Source of the DNA: Candidatus Allofournierella merdigallinarum
Lineage (GTDB): Bacteria > Bacillota > Clostridia > Oscillospirales > Ruminococcaceae
Assembly: GCA_019117205.1 (NCBI GenBank)
Contig: DXAC01000084.1
Span: 1-44,030, forward strand
Direction of reading: 5' to 3'
DNA length: 44,030 nt
Below the pieces are notes generated by a model. That model had not been told where the DNA came from, did not search any database, and worked only from the letters and a program-made list of their open reading frames with translations. The first letter of the stretch is position 1. Each line of letters starts with the position of its first letter. Shown here piece by piece: positions 17,242 through 25,526 of this stretch. The translations under genes and the position numbers were made by a program.

Positions 17242-17304
17242 ATGACACGCTCCTTTGCCCGGCGCCCGCCCCCCTTTGGGGCAAGGCGCGGCTACAATAT
17301 ATTT

Positions 17305-17333
17305 ATTATACCCAAAAAACGCCGGCTGTGCAA
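17305..17333 (-). promoter_or_regulatory. Promoter of cysS
   Basis: On the minus strand TTGCAC (17328-17333), 17-nt spacer, perfect TATAAT (17305-17310). The predicted start leaves a leader of about 57 nt. Confidence 0.82.
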
Positions 17334-17355
17334 GACGGCGGGGGCGCGGCGGCGG

Positions 17356-17384
17356 TTTTTTTGCCCCCTTTTGGGGCAAAAAAA
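17356..17384. terminator. Second, palindromic terminator between corA and cysS
   Basis: TTTTTTT-GCCCC (17356-17367) mirrored by GGGGC-AAAAAAA (17373-17384). It works in principle in both directions and lies just downstream of the first corA terminator. Confidence 0.7.
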
Positions 17385-17392
17385 CGCGGCAC

Positions 17393-17427
17393 AAAAAAGC
17401 GCGGCGGACAAAGGGGCGTCCGCCGCG
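17393..17427 (-). terminator. Rho-independent terminator after corA
   Basis: A 10-bp GC stem (17400-17409 with 17418-17427), 8-nt loop, followed on the minus strand by G/C and six T residues; 15 nt after the corA stop. Confidence 0.9.
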
Positions 17428-17442
17428 TATCGCTTGCGATTT

Positions 17443-18384
17443 TTACAGCCAGCGCTTGAGCTTCGCCAGCAGAATGGCCGCCGCGGTGGCCAGGCCCGCC
17501 ACCCCCAGCACGATCCAGAAGCCGAACGGGCTGCCCTCGAACGGCACCGCCACGTTCATGCCCCACAGGCTGGAGACGATGGTGGGCACGGTGAGGATGA
17601 TGGTCACCGAGGCCAGCAGCTTCATGACGATGTTCAGGTTGTTGGAGATCACCGAGGCGAAAGCGTCCATGGTGCCGGAGAGGATGTCCCGGTAGATGCC
17701 GCTCATCTCCATGGCCTGCTTGTTCTCCACGATGACGTCCTCGAGCAGGTCGGTGTCCTCGGGGTAGTCCTTGACAAAGTCCATGCGCAGCAGCTTTTCC
17801 AGCACCAGCTCGTTGCTCTTGAGGGAGGTGGAGAAATACACCAGGCTCTTTTCCAGGCCCAGCATCTGGATGAGCTCCTTGTTCTTCATGCTGATGTGCA
17901 GCTCGTTTTCCACCCGGGTGCTGGCCTTGTCCACCTGGCGCAGGTAGAACAAGAACAGGCTGGCGTTGCGGTAGAGCATCTGCAGCGCCAGGCGCTTGAA
18001 CTTTTTGGTGCTGCAGCCCTTGACCAGCCCCTCCATGAACGCCCGAGGCAGCGCCGTCTCCCGCAGGCAGACGGTGACCACGTTCTGGGGGGTGATCACG
18101 ATGCCAAAGGGGATGGTGGCGTAGACAAAGGTGTGGCCCTCGGTCTGCACCAGGGGGGTGTCCACCAGGATCAGGGTGCTGGCCACCTCGCCCTCGTCCA
18201 TCTCGATGCGGCTTCGCTCCTCTTCGTCCAGGGCGGCCCGGACCAGGTCCGGGTCGATGTGGAGCTGGGCGCACACCCGCCCGATCTCCTTTTCGCTGGG
18301 GTCGCACAGGTGGATCCAGGCGCCGGGGCAGATCTGATCCTGCTCCAGCATACGGCCACCGTCGCTGAGATAAATCGTGATCAT
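17443..18384 (-). CDS. corA: CorA-family divalent cation (Mg2+/Co2+) transporter
   Basis: 313 residues with the CorA layout: a soluble acidic N-terminal domain, a long helix region (about 150-250) and two C-terminal membrane segments (about 254-274 and 284-306) joined by the signature SLWGMNV, where GMN is the selectivity motif. It should form a pentameric Mg2+ channel. The start at 18384 has a poor, displaced ribosome site, AGGTG in GCAGGTGT, which is perfectly complementary to a leader segment (see the leader entry). Upstream lie a promoter and a leader of about 170 nt, so expression is probably controlled after initiation. Transcribed alone. Confidence 0.93.
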   Translation of the reverse strand: MITIYLSDGGRMLEQDQICPGAWIHLCDPSEKEIGRVCAQLHIDPDLVRAALDEEERSRIEMDEGEVASTLILVDTPLVQTEGHTFVYATIPFGIVITPQNVVTVCLRETALPRAFMEGLVKGCSTKKFKRLALQMLYRNASLFLFYLRQVDKASTRVENELHISMKNKELIQMLGLEKSLVYFSTSLKSNELVLEKLLRMDFVKDYPEDTDLLEDVIVENKQAMEMSGIYRDILSGTMDAFASVISNNLNIVMKLLASVTIILTVPTIVSSLWGMNVAVPFEGSPFGFWIVLGVAGLATAAAILLAKLKRWL

Positions 18385-18556
18385 ATTTTACACCTGCTTT
18401 CTTTGGGGCGGCGCACAGGACCCGCCCCGCGCAGGTGTCACACCGCGGGGGAGCAAAAGGCATGTGCGCCGTGTATAAGGGTCCTACTTCGACTGCCGGG
18501 GTCGCCGTCCATGCCTTTTTCATCTCCCTTTTTGGTAATTTGGGGCGAAAACGTCC
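18385..18556 (-). promoter_or_regulatory. Structured 5' leader of corA with sequestered ribosome site
   Basis: On the minus strand the leader contains several exact complementarities. AAAAGGCATG (18510-18519) pairs with CATGCCTTTT (18455-18464). ACACCTGC (18431-18438) pairs with GCAGGTGT (18390-18397), which is the corA ribosome site. GTGCGCCG (18409-18416) pairs with CGGCGCAC (18464-18471), and GGGTCCT (18417-18423) with AGGACCC (18479-18485). The last two pairings cross each other and compete with the first, so the RNA must form a pseudoknot or switch between folds. I do not recognise M-box, yybP-ykoY or other known riboswitch consensus sequences in it. Confidence 0.55.
18438..18512 (-). 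CDS. Candidate leader peptide of corA, 24 codons
   Basis: ATG at 18512-18510, then 24 codons (MDGDPGSRSRTLIHGAHAFC and four more residues) and TGA at 18440-18438. Its start codon lies in the 5' arm of the 10-bp leader stem, and its stop shares one base with the anti-ribosome-site segment 18431-18438, so a terminating ribosome would cover that segment. The ribosome site is mediocre (GGGAG about 11 nt upstream). Translation is not shown; the geometry is the only argument. Confidence 0.3.
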   Translation of the reverse strand: MDGDPGSRSRTLIHGAHAFCSPAV

Positions 18557-18562
18557 TTTCTA

Positions 18563-18592
18563 AGTTTATGCTTCGCGCCGGGGGTTTGTCAA
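18563..18592 (-). promoter_or_regulatory. Promoter of corA
   Basis: On the minus strand a perfect TTGACA (18587-18592), 18-nt spacer, TAAACT (18563-18568). The transcript would start near 18556. Confidence 0.6.
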
Positions 18593-18615
18593 GCAAATTC
18601 AGGCAAGATCCACGC

Positions 18616-18657
18616 AAAAAAACGGCGTCCGCCCGGCTGTGAGCCGGGCGGACGCCG
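18616..18657 (-). terminator. Rho-independent terminator after the G5/3D gene
   Basis: A 16-bp perfect stem (18623-18638 with 18642-18657), 3-nt loop, followed on the minus strand by seven T residues. Confidence 0.95.
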
Positions 18658-18710
18658 CCGCCTGTTGTGTCGCTTGCGCTTTTCAGTTTTGAGGGTCGCT
18701 TTTCGGCGGC

Positions 18711-19754
18711 TCAGCCCACCACGTAGACGTTGACCTCCTGCACCCCGTTGAGCAGGGCCTCGGCATAGGTCTCGTAGAACAGGTCCACCAGGCAGCTGCC
18801 GTTCATCAGGGCGGTGCCGGTGTCGGTGGCGATGGCGTAGCCGTAGACAAAGCGGCCGTCGGTGCTGGCGATATACAGCTTGGTGCCGTAGGGGATCAGG
18901 TTGGGGTTCACCGCCACGGTGCCGTAGCCCAGGCCCAGCCCGGAGGCGCCCCGGCCCCGGGAGGCCGAGTAGCCGGTGGCCCGGCCGGTGTAGACGGCGG
19001 TGTAGCTGGAGGGCACCCCGTTGACCACCTCGGGCCCGGTGAGGTCGCTCACCGGCGCGCCGGCCTTGTAGGCCTTGATGATGGTGTTCACGGGGGCCTC
19101 GGTCATCACCACGCTGACCACCTGGCTGGACTCCACCTCGCCATCCACCACCCGCAGGCGGTGGGTGATCTCGTTGGTGCCCTCCTTGCCCTGCTGCATC
19201 ACGGTGGTGCGGCGGGTGTTCCGGTAGAACAGGCTGGTGTAGACGTACTCGGTCTCAAAGGGGATGCTCTCGTAGGTGACGGTGTCCTGGTATTCCACCC
19301 GGTGCACCGTGATGGGCTCGTCCTGGCTGGCAGCCGCCGCCAGGCCGGGCTCGGTGTAGTCGTGCTCGCCCAGGGTGACGCCGCAGGCCTCCAGCGCGTC
19401 CTCCACCGTGCCGCCCGCCAGCTTGACGATGTGCTCGGCGCCGTCGGCATAAACGGTGATGGGCACCGCCCGCTGGATGCTCAGGCTGGCAAGGTTGCCG
19501 TTGTAGGCGGTGAAGTAGACGCTGTCCTCCTCCTCGGCCACGATGCCGGAAAGAGCCATCAGCTCCTCAGGGTCCTCCGCCCGGGTCAGCAGCATACGGC
19601 TGGAGCCGTGGGAGTCGGAGACATACACAACATTCAGGGTATTGAAAAGCGCAAACAGGGTCAGTGACAGGCAGCACAGGGTCAGCAGGGTGACATAGAA
19701 TTTGGCCGGGATGGCCAAAACCCGCCGCCGCAGATGTTCTGTGAATTTTGTCAT
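18711..19754 (-). CDS. YabE-like cell-wall protein with DUF348, G5 and 3D domains
   Basis: 347 residues; Met at 19754 chosen for AGGAG 7 nt upstream and because a membrane anchor follows directly. Layout: a short basic cytoplasmic end, a membrane segment (about 19-40), DUF348-like repeats (VPITVYADGAEHIVKLAGGTVEDALEACG and the next unit), a G5 domain (IPFETEYVYTSLFYRNTRRTTVMQQGKEG...) and a C-terminal 3D double-psi barrel with NPNLIPYGTKLYI and AIATDTGTALMNG before VDLFY. The three Asp-type positions of the 3D fold are recognisable. Such proteins (YabE, Rpf-like) are peptidoglycan-acting enzymes linked to growth and division. It is transcribed alone behind a hairpin-rich leader. Confidence 0.88.
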   Translation of the reverse strand: MTKFTEHLRRRVLAIPAKFYVTLLTLCCLSLTLFALFNTLNVVYVSDSHGSSRMLLTRAEDPEELMALSGIVAEEEDSVYFTAYNGNLASLSIQRAVPITVYADGAEHIVKLAGGTVEDALEACGVTLGEHDYTEPGLAAAASQDEPITVHRVEYQDTVTYESIPFETEYVYTSLFYRNTRRTTVMQQGKEGTNEITHRLRVVDGEVESSQVVSVVMTEAPVNTIIKAYKAGAPVSDLTGPEVVNGVPSSYTAVYTGRATGYSASRGRGASGLGLGYGTVAVNPNLIPYGTKLYIASTDGRFVYGYAIATDTGTALMNGSCLVDLFYETYAEALLNGVQEVNVYVVG

Positions 19755-19899
19755 AAACACTCCTAACGTTCCATGTTGTAGGGCATCCGCCCCGCCCGAA
19801 ACCGGCGGGGCGCCGTGCGGCTGAAACATGGGGACAGCCGCGCCCTTCCTCCACAGCGCCGCGTCGTCTCCCGCCCGGGACACTTCGCGGCACTGGAGG
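19755..19899 (-). promoter_or_regulatory. Hairpin-rich leader of the G5/3D gene
   Basis: Three stems follow one another between the promoter and the start codon: a long imperfect stem 19848-19899 (CCTCCA/TGGAGG base continuing into GC pairs), a 7-bp stem 19817-19823 with 19835-19841, and a 9-bp GC stem 19788-19796 with 19804-19812. None has a U-tract. The ribosome site is left free. I compared it with the c-di-AMP (ydaO) riboswitch, common in front of such genes, and did not find its conserved segments. Confidence 0.5.
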
Positions 19900-19900
19900 C

Positions 19901-19947
19901 ATTGTAACAAATGCTGCACGGCCCGTCAAACCTCTTTGACGGGCCGT
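19901..19947 (-). promoter_or_regulatory. Promoter of the G5/3D gene overlapping a 13-bp inverted repeat
   Basis: On the minus strand TTGACG (19924-19929), 17-nt spacer, TACAAT (19901-19906). The -35 lies within one arm of a perfect inverted repeat (19918-19930 with 19935-19947, loop 4 nt). The repeat could be a regulator site on the -35, or, read on the plus strand, a hairpin with a short T3. Confidence 0.6.
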
Positions 19948-19989
19948 TTTGGGGCGTACGCGCCGGGTTTTGCCGTTTTCCAAAAACAG

Positions 19990-20225
19990 GAACGCCCTTG
20001 CTCTCTATCTCACGTTTTTGCTTTCGTATGCTCTTGTTCTCTTTACTTTTTCACAATTTCTTTACCCTTTTGTCATCTTTCGAGGCCCTTTTCTCTTGTA
20101 TCTTTTCGCCAAACAGACTCCTTTTTGTATGTGCAGTTTGCACAATGCACCGCGAGGGTTTCGTCAATTTGCCCACCGCTTGCGCCTGTCGGCGGATCTC
20201 CCGCCGGCAAAGAGGGGGGAAGCAA
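19990..20225. other. AT-rich, pyrimidine-biased intergenic stretch
   Basis: No gene is supported between the G5/3D promoter and the histidine-operon terminator. The plus strand is strongly pyrimidine-rich from 19995 to 20135 and contains TTGCTCTC (19998), TTGCTTTC (20018) and TGCTCTTGTTCTCT (20029-20042), the last matching a repeat unit near rplM at 13 of 14 positions. Nothing else is recognised. Confidence 0.4.
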
Positions 20226-20274
20226 AAACAAAGCCGGGCGCCACGGGCATCTGCCGTGGCGCCCGGCTTTGTTT
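20226..20274 (-). terminator. Terminator of the histidine operon
   Basis: A stem of 16 bp or more (20231-20246 with 20254-20269, extendable into the A/T flanks) with a 7-nt loop, followed on the minus strand by TTTGTTTTTGC; five nt after the last stop codon. Symmetrical enough to act in both directions. Confidence 0.9.
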
Positions 20275-20278
20275 CGTC

Positions 20279-21097
20279 TCATCGGGAGAGGTCGGGCAAA
20301 GGACCCTCGAAAAAGCCCCGCGCCCCCAGGTACCAGCAGCCGGAAAAGCCGCAGGCTTTCAGCAGCTCCGCCGCCTGCCGGTAGCCGGTGAGCAGGGCGT
20401 CGGCGGCGTGGCTGTCGCCGGTGATGCACACCCGGGCGTTTTTGCGGGCCAGCTCCTTTAAAAGGAACGCGTCCGGGTAGGGGGCGGTGCGCCAGCCGCG
20501 GGAGATGGCCCCGGTGTTCACCTCGAAGATCACGCCGGCGGCGGCCAGGGCCTCCAGCGCCTCCAGGGCCGCGGCGCGGGGGCCGGGGGCCTGGGGGTCG
20601 AAAAAGCGGCCCCCCTCGTTGAACTTGGTCACCAGGTCAAAATGGCCCAGGATGTCGCAGCCGGTGCGCGCCGGCAGCTGCGCCAGCAGCCGGTAGTATT
20701 CCTCCGCCAGCTTTTCCGCCCCGCCGCACCGTTCCGCCAGCCGGGCAAAGGCCTCCGGGCTCTCGTCCACCGCGAAGAACCGCCCCTCCCGCAAGAGGCC
20801 GTGTACCGAGCCGATGAGGTAGTCAAAATGCCCCTGGGGCGCCGGGCTGAAAAGGTCCTGCTCCAGGCCCAGGAACACCTCCATGCGGCCGGCGTAGCGC
20901 TGTTTTTCCGCCTCCACCGCCGCCCGGTAGGCGGGCAGGCGGTCCGGCGTCATGCACCAGTCCTCCCCTTTCAGCGGGGCGTGGCCGGAAAAGCCGATGG
21001 CCCCAAGGCCGGCGGCAAAGGCGGCGGCGGCCATCTCGGCGGGGGTGTTTTTGCCGTCGCAAAAGGTGGTGTGGGTGTGCAGGTCCTGGGGCTTCAT
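20279..21097 (-). CDS. hisK: Histidinol-phosphatase, PHP family
   Basis: 272 residues of the PHP metallophosphatase family: metal-binding [11 protein letters not shown] (His7, His9), FSGHAP near 38, [10 protein letters not shown] near 93, DILGHFDLV near 148, [11 protein letters not shown] near 190 and TGDSHAAD near 219, the pattern of the Bacillus-type HisK. It removes phosphate from histidinol phosphate, the step missing from the single-domain HisB in this operon. Its ATG overlaps the hisIE stop (ATGA). The symbol hisK follows the family usage. Confidence 0.9.
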   Translation of the reverse strand: MKPQDLHTHTTFCDGKNTPAEMAAAAFAAGLGAIGFSGHAPLKGEDWCMTPDRLPAYRAAVEAEKQRYAGRMEVFLGLEQDLFSPAPQGHFDYLIGSVHGLLREGRFFAVDESPEAFARLAERCGGAEKLAEEYYRLLAQLPARTGCDILGHFDLVTKFNEGGRFFDPQAPGPRAAALEALEALAAAGVIFEVNTGAISRGWRTAPYPDAFLLKELARKNARVCITGDSHAADALLTGYRQAAELLKACGFSGCWYLGARGFFEGPLPDLSR

Positions 21098-21744
21098 GGG
21101 GTCATCTTCTCCTGTTTCACCTTGTGGTCGATGATGTGGCGGGAGGCGAGCTCGTTGTAGACGTCCTCCACCGAGATGCCCATCTCCACCATGAGCACCA
21201 TCACATGGTACATCAGGTCGGCGATCTCGTAGATGGTCTCGGCCCTGTCGCCGCCCTTGCCGGCCACGATCACCTCGGTGGACTCCTCCCCCACCTTTTT
21301 CAAAATCTTGTCCAGACCTTTCTGAAACAGGTAGGTGGTGTAGGAGCCCCCGGGCAGGGTCTCTTTGCGGCCCTCCAGCAGCTTGTAGAGGCCCTTTACG
21401 GTGAACGGCTCGCCCGCCTCGCCGATGAACACCGGCTCGAAAAAGCAGCTCTCGGCGCCGGTGTGGCAGGCGGGGCCCTCCTTGTCCACCGCCACCACCA
21501 GGGCGTCCCGGTCGCAGTCGGCGGTGATGGTGCGGATGTGCTGCACGTTGCCGGAGGTCTCCCCCTTGCGCCAGAGGCACTGGCGGGACCGGGACCAAAA
21601 GCAGGTGCGGCCTTCCTCCATGCTGATGGCAAGGCTCTGGCGGTTCATGTAGGCAAGGGTGAGCACCTTGCCGTCCGCCGCGTCGGTGACGATGGCGGGG
21701 ATGAGGCCGTTCTGGTCGAATTTCAACTCGTCGATGGAGATCAT
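21094..21744 (-). CDS. hisI: Bifunctional phosphoribosyl-AMP cyclohydrolase / phosphoribosyl-ATP pyrophosphatase
   Basis: 216 residues. The N-terminal HisI half (1-110) has AYMNRQSL, a Trp/Ser-rich [10 protein letters not shown] segment, the DCDRDALVV Cys/Asp zinc region and CHTGAESCF. The C-terminal HisE half (115-216) has [36 protein letters not shown] and the helical [13 protein letters not shown]. It carries out steps 2 and 3 of histidine synthesis. AAGGAG precedes the start, 20 nt after the hisF stop. Confidence 0.95.
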   Translation of the reverse strand: MISIDELKFDQNGLIPAIVTDAADGKVLTLAYMNRQSLAISMEEGRTCFWSRSRQCLWRKGETSGNVQHIRTITADCDRDALVVAVDKEGPACHTGAESCFFEPVFIGEAGEPFTVKGLYKLLEGRKETLPGGSYTTYLFQKGLDKILKKVGEESTEVIVAGKGGDRAETIYEIADLMYHVMVLMVEMGISVEDVYNELASRHIIDHKVKQEKMTP

Positions 21745-21764
21745 CTGGTCAGCTCCTTATTCAG

Positions 21765-22526
21765 TCATATCAGGCGCATGGGCACGCCCTGGGCGGCCAG
21801 CGCCCGTTTCAGTTCAGGGATGGGCACCTCGCCAAAGTGGAAGATGGAGGCGGCCAGGCCCGCATCCACCCGGGGCAGGGTCTTGAACAGGGTGACGAAA
21901 TCCTGTATGCCGCCGGCCCCGCCGGAGGCGATCACCGGCACATCCACCACCTGGCAGGCGGCGGCGAGCATCTCCAGGTCGAAGCCCTGTTTGACCCCGT
22001 CGGTGTCGATGCTGTTCAGCACGATCTCCCCCGCGCCGTCCGCCACCCCCCGGCGTATCCACTCGATGGCGTCCAGGCCGGTGTCCTCCCGGCCGCCCTT
22101 GGCGAACACATGGTAGCTGCCGTTTACCCGCTTGGCGTCCACACTGAGCACCACGCACTGGTCGCCGTAGCGGCGGGCAGCCTCGCCGATGAGGCCCGGG
22201 TCCCGGATAGCTCCCGAGTTGACGCTGACTTTATCCGCGCCGCACTTGAGCACCCGGTCGAAGTCCGCCAGGGTGTTGATGCCGCCCCCCACCGTGAGGG
22301 GGATGAAGACGGTGGAGGCCACCTTTGTGAGCACGTCGGTGAAAAGAGCGCGGCCCTCGGCGGAGGCGGTGATGTCGTAGAACACCAGCTCGTCGGCCCC
22401 GACGGCGCTGTAACGGGCGGCCAGCTCCACCGGGTCGGACACGTCCGAAAGGCCCTGGAAGTTGACCCCTTTCACCACCCGGCCGTTTTTCACGTCCAGG
22501 CAGGGGATGATGCGCTTGGTGATCAT
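21765..22526 (-). CDS. hisF: Imidazole glycerol phosphate synthase, cyclase subunit
   Basis: 253 residues, beta/alpha barrel. Catalytic Asp11 ([13 protein letters not shown]) and Asp130 (LSVDAKR) are both present, with VGGGI at 80 and the phosphate loop ASGGAG near 224. Works with HisH to form the imidazole ring. The ATG overlaps the hisA stop (ATGA). Confidence 0.96.
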   Translation of the reverse strand: MITKRIIPCLDVKNGRVVKGVNFQGLSDVSDPVELAARYSAVGADELVFYDITASAEGRALFTDVLTKVASTVFIPLTVGGGINTLADFDRVLKCGADKVSVNSGAIRDPGLIGEAARRYGDQCVVLSVDAKRVNGSYHVFAKGGREDTGLDAIEWIRRGVADGAGEIVLNSIDTDGVKQGFDLEMLAAACQVVDVPVIASGGAGGIQDFVTLFKTLPRVDAGLAASIFHFGEVPIPELKRALAAQGVPMRLI

Positions 22527-23239
22527 GGCTGCACCTCCCGGATGACGCGGGCCAGGTCCACCCTGCCGGCGTAGTACGCCTTGCCCACGATGGCCCCGTA
22601 CAGGCCCATTTTTGCAAGCGCGGCCAGGTCCTCGTCCGAGGACACGCCTCCCGAGGCGATGATGTCGCATTTCACCGCCCGCCGCAGCTGCGCCAGCTTG
22701 TCGAAGGAGGGGCCGGCGAGAGTGCCGTCGGTGTCGATGTCGGTGAAGATCAGGGTGGCGGCGCCCAGGGCCTCCATCCGGCGGGCGAAGTCCAGCCAGA
22801 AAAGGCCGCTGTCCGCCGTCCAGCCGGCGGTGCGGACGCTGTCCCCCCGCACGTCCAGCCCCACGGCGACCCGGTCCGGGCCGAAGCGCTCCACCGCCGC
22901 TTTCACCAGGCCGGGGTCGGAGACGGCGGCGGAGCCGATCACCGCCCGGCGCACCCCCAGGGCGAACACCGCCTCCAGGTCTGCCATCGAGCGGATGCCG
23001 CCCCCCAGCTGCACCGAAAGGCCGGTGGCGGCCACCGCGGCCACGATGTCGCCGTTGCGGCGCGCGCCGTCCTTTGCGCCGTCCAGGTCCACCATGTGGG
23101 CCCACCGGGCGCCCGCCTCCAGAAAGGCCCGGGCGGTGGCCAGCGGGTCGCTTGCCACCGGATGCACCGTGTCAAAGGCCCCCTTGACCAGCCGCACCAC
23201 CTGGCCGTCTTTCAGATCCATTGCGGGAAAAACGATCAT
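22523..23239 (-). CDS. hisA: Phosphoribosylformimino-5-aminoimidazole carboxamide ribotide isomerase
   Basis: 238 residues, a barrel paralogous to HisF, with catalytic Asp8 (AMDLKDGQVVRL) and Asp129 (GLDVRGD) and the QLGGGIRS loop near 77. Catalyses the Amadori-type isomerisation before the HisFH step. GGAG precedes the start, 5 nt after the hisH stop. Confidence 0.95.
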   Translation of the reverse strand: MIVFPAMDLKDGQVVRLVKGAFDTVHPVASDPLATARAFLEAGARWAHMVDLDGAKDGARRNGDIVAAVAATGLSVQLGGGIRSMADLEAVFALGVRRAVIGSAAVSDPGLVKAAVERFGPDRVAVGLDVRGDSVRTAGWTADSGLFWLDFARRMEALGAATLIFTDIDTDGTLAGPSFDKLAQLRRAVKCDIIASGGVSSDEDLAALAKMGLYGAIVGKAYYAGRVDLARVIREVQP

Positions 23240-23244
23240 ATCCC

Positions 23245-23865
23245 TTACTCCATTTCACAAAAGGCCCGCAGGATGTCAAGGCCCACGGCGCCGCTTTTTT
23301 CCGGGTGGAACTGCACCCCCAGCACATTGTCCCGGCCCACCGCCGCGGTGAGCGGCGCGCCGTACTCCGCCGTTGCCAGCACCGACGGCGCGGGGCTGTT
23401 GGCCCAGTAGGAGTGGACGAAATAGACGCAGTTCCCCGGCTTTGTATGCCGGAACAGGCCGCAGGCGCGGCCGGGGCCGGTGAGCTCCAGGGCGTTCCAG
23501 CCGATGTGAGGCACCTTGTACCCCGCCGGGATGACCGGCCGGATGGGCTCCACCGCCCCGGGGATGAGTCCCAGGCCCCGGTGCTCGCCGTACTCAAAGC
23601 TCTTTTCCAGCAGCAGCTGCATCCCCAGGCAGATGCCCAGCAGGGGCTTGCCCTTTTCCGCGTGGGCCAGCACCGCCCTGTCCAGGCCGCTTTGGCGCAG
23701 GGCCGCCGCCGCGTCGCCGAACGCGCCCACCCCCGGCAGCACCAGCCGGTCGGCTGCGGCCAGGGTCGCCGGGTCGCCGGTGACCACGGCCTGCCGGCCG
23801 ATGGCGGCGAAAGAGCAGCGCAGGGAGAACAGATTGCCCACCCCGTAATCCACAATGGCGACCAT
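23245..23865 (-). CDS. hisH: Imidazole glycerol phosphate synthase, glutamine amidotransferase subunit
   Basis: 206 residues, class I glutamine amidotransferase: DYGVGNL at 6-12, LPGVGAF at 43, nucleophile Cys79 in GICLGMQLL, and VQFHPEKSG carrying the catalytic His and Glu. Supplies ammonia to HisF. Its ATG shares one base with the hisB stop (TGATG). Confidence 0.95.
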   Translation of the reverse strand: MVAIVDYGVGNLFSLRCSFAAIGRQAVVTGDPATLAAADRLVLPGVGAFGDAAAALRQSGLDRAVLAHAEKGKPLLGICLGMQLLLEKSFEYGEHRGLGLIPGAVEPIRPVIPAGYKVPHIGWNALELTGPGRACGLFRHTKPGNCVYFVHSYWANSPAPSVLATAEYGAPLTAAVGRDNVLGVQFHPEKSGAVGLDILRAFCEME

Positions 23866-24452
23866 CACAGGACCCCCTTGGTGGAGGGGATCTCCCCCGC
23901 CGCCGCCGGGTCGATGGCCACGGCGGCGCGCAGGCTGCGGGCCAGGCTCTTGAAAGTCCCCTCGATGATGTGGTGGCTGTTTTGCCCCGCCAGCTGCCTT
24001 GCGTGCAGGGTGATGTCCGCCCGGCGGGCGAACGCCCCCAGGAACTCCTCCACCAGCTGGGTGTCGAAAGTGCCCACCTTTTCGGTGGGGATGGCAAGGT
24101 CGCAGCACAGCAGCCCCCGGCCCGAGAGGTCCACCGCCGTGAGGATCAGCGCCTCGTCCATGGGCAGGGCGGTGTCGCCGTAGCGGGTGACGCCCCGCTT
24201 GTCCCCCAGGGCCTTGGCAAAGGCGTCGCCCAGGGCGATGCCCACGTCCTCCACCGTGTGGTGGTCGTCCACCCAGGTGTCCCCCTTGGCCCGCACCGTC
24301 AGGTCAAAGCGGCCGTGGCGGGCGAACAGGGTGAGCATGTGGTCCAGAAAGCCGCAGCCGGTGGCGATATCGCCCCTGCCGGCGCCGTCCAGCTCCAGAA
24401 CGACGGTCACGTCGGTCTCGCCGGTGGTGCGGCGAACTTCAGCGGTTCGCAT
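23865..24452 (-). CDS. hisB: Imidazoleglycerol-phosphate dehydratase
   Basis: 195 residues, single-domain HisB without a phosphatase domain. Manganese-site motifs are visible: [31 protein letters not shown], and the repeated [24 protein letters not shown] (quoted in part). The separate PHP phosphatase at the operon end provides the missing activity. GAGGAG precedes the start; hisC ends 3 nt upstream. Confidence 0.95.
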   Translation of the reverse strand: MRTAEVRRTTGETDVTVVLELDGAGRGDIATGCGFLDHMLTLFARHGRFDLTVRAKGDTWVDDHHTVEDVGIALGDAFAKALGDKRGVTRYGDTALPMDEALILTAVDLSGRGLLCCDLAIPTEKVGTFDTQLVEEFLGAFARRADITLHARQLAGQNSHHIIEGTFKSLARSLRAAVAIDPAAAGEIPSTKGVL

Positions 24453-24455
24453 GGT

Positions 24456-25511
24456 TCATCTCTCCTCTTCTATGGCGTCCAGGGTGGCCAGGAACACGTC
24501 CATCTGTTCCCGGGAGCCGATGGTGACGCGGATGTAGTCGGCCAGGCGGGGCGTCTGCCAGTGGCGCACCAGCACCCCCCGCTGCTTCAGCGCCCGGTAG
24601 AGCGCCTCCCCCGCCGTGCCCGGGCGGCGGGTGAACAGGAAGTTTGCCCGGCTGGGCAGCGTCTCAAAGCCCCGGCGGGCCAGCTGGTCGGCGGTGTAGG
24701 CCCGGTTTTCGGCGATGCGCCGGCAGTTTTCGGCGTAGTAGGCCTCGTTTTCCAGGCTGGCCAGCCCCGCCGCCAGCGTCATGCGGTTGATGCTGTACGG
24801 GTTGGTGGAGAACTTCAGCCGCTCCAGGTCAGCGATGAGCGCCGGGCTGCCCAGCGCAAAGCCCAGCCGCCCCCCCGCCAGCGAGCGGGACTTGGAAAAG
24901 GTCATGACCACCAGCAGGTTGTCGTATCCTTTCACCAGCGGGGCGCAGCTTTCGGCCCCGAAGTCCACATAGGCCTCGTCCACCACCATCACGTGGCCCG
25001 GGTCCTGCTCCAGCAGCCGCCGGATGTCCGCGGGGGGCAGGGCCATGCCGGTGGGGGCGTTGGGGTTGGCCAGCACCACCGGCATATCCAGGCCGAAGTA
25101 GTCCTCCACGCGCAGGGAGAAGTCCTCCCGCAGGGGCACCTGCCGGACGGCGAGGCCGCACAGGGCGGCGTACACCGGATAAAAGCCGTAGCTGATGTCG
25201 GGAAAGGCCACCGCCCGCTCGCAAAAGGCCATAAAGGCGAAGTTCAGCACCTCGTCCGAGCCGTTGCCCACAAAGGCGTTCTCCGGCCCCAGGCCGTAGC
25301 GTTTTGCCAGCGCGGCGCGCAGGGCGGCGCAGTCCGGGTCCGGGTAGAGGTGCAGCCGCCTTGCCTCGGCGGCGGCCGCCGCCGCCACCGCCGGCGCGGG
25401 GGGAAAGGGCGACTCGTTGGTGTTCAGCTTCACATAGTCCATCTCCCGGGGCTGCTCGCCGGGGGTGTAGGCGTCCAGCGAGCGGTACCGGGGGTTCAGA
25501 AATCTGCTCAT
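24456..25511 (-). CDS. hisC: Histidinol-phosphate aminotransferase
   Basis: 351 residues, PLP fold type I. LNTNESPFPP at 29-38, GNGSDEVLN at 82-90, NPNAPTG at 149-155, DEAYVDF at 178-184 and the PLP lysine Lys207 in TFSKSRSLAG. Converts imidazole acetol phosphate to histidinol phosphate. It follows hisD by 15 nt. Confidence 0.95.
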   Translation of the reverse strand: MSRFLNPRYRSLDAYTPGEQPREMDYVKLNTNESPFPPAPAVAAAAAAEARRLHLYPDPDCAALRAALAKRYGLGPENAFVGNGSDEVLNFAFMAFCERAVAFPDISYGFYPVYAALCGLAVRQVPLREDFSLRVEDYFGLDMPVVLANPNAPTGMALPPADIRRLLEQDPGHVMVVDEAYVDFGAESCAPLVKGYDNLLVVMTFSKSRSLAGGRLGFALGSPALIADLERLKFSTNPYSINRMTLAAGLASLENEAYYAENCRRIAENRAYTADQLARRGFETLPSRANFLFTRRPGTAGEALYRALKQRGVLVRHWQTPRLADYIRVTIGSREQMDVFLATLDAIEEER

Positions 25512-25526
25512 GGGGTCATTTCTCCT

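Noticed and set aside
18385-18556. M-box or yybP-ykoY riboswitch in front of corA
   Set aside because: The conserved M-box and yybP-ykoY core sequences as I remember them are not present; kept as an unclassified leader.
19755-19899. c-di-AMP (ydaO) riboswitch in front of the G5/3D gene
   Set aside because: The gene type fits, but the conserved ydaO segments could not be found on the correct strand.
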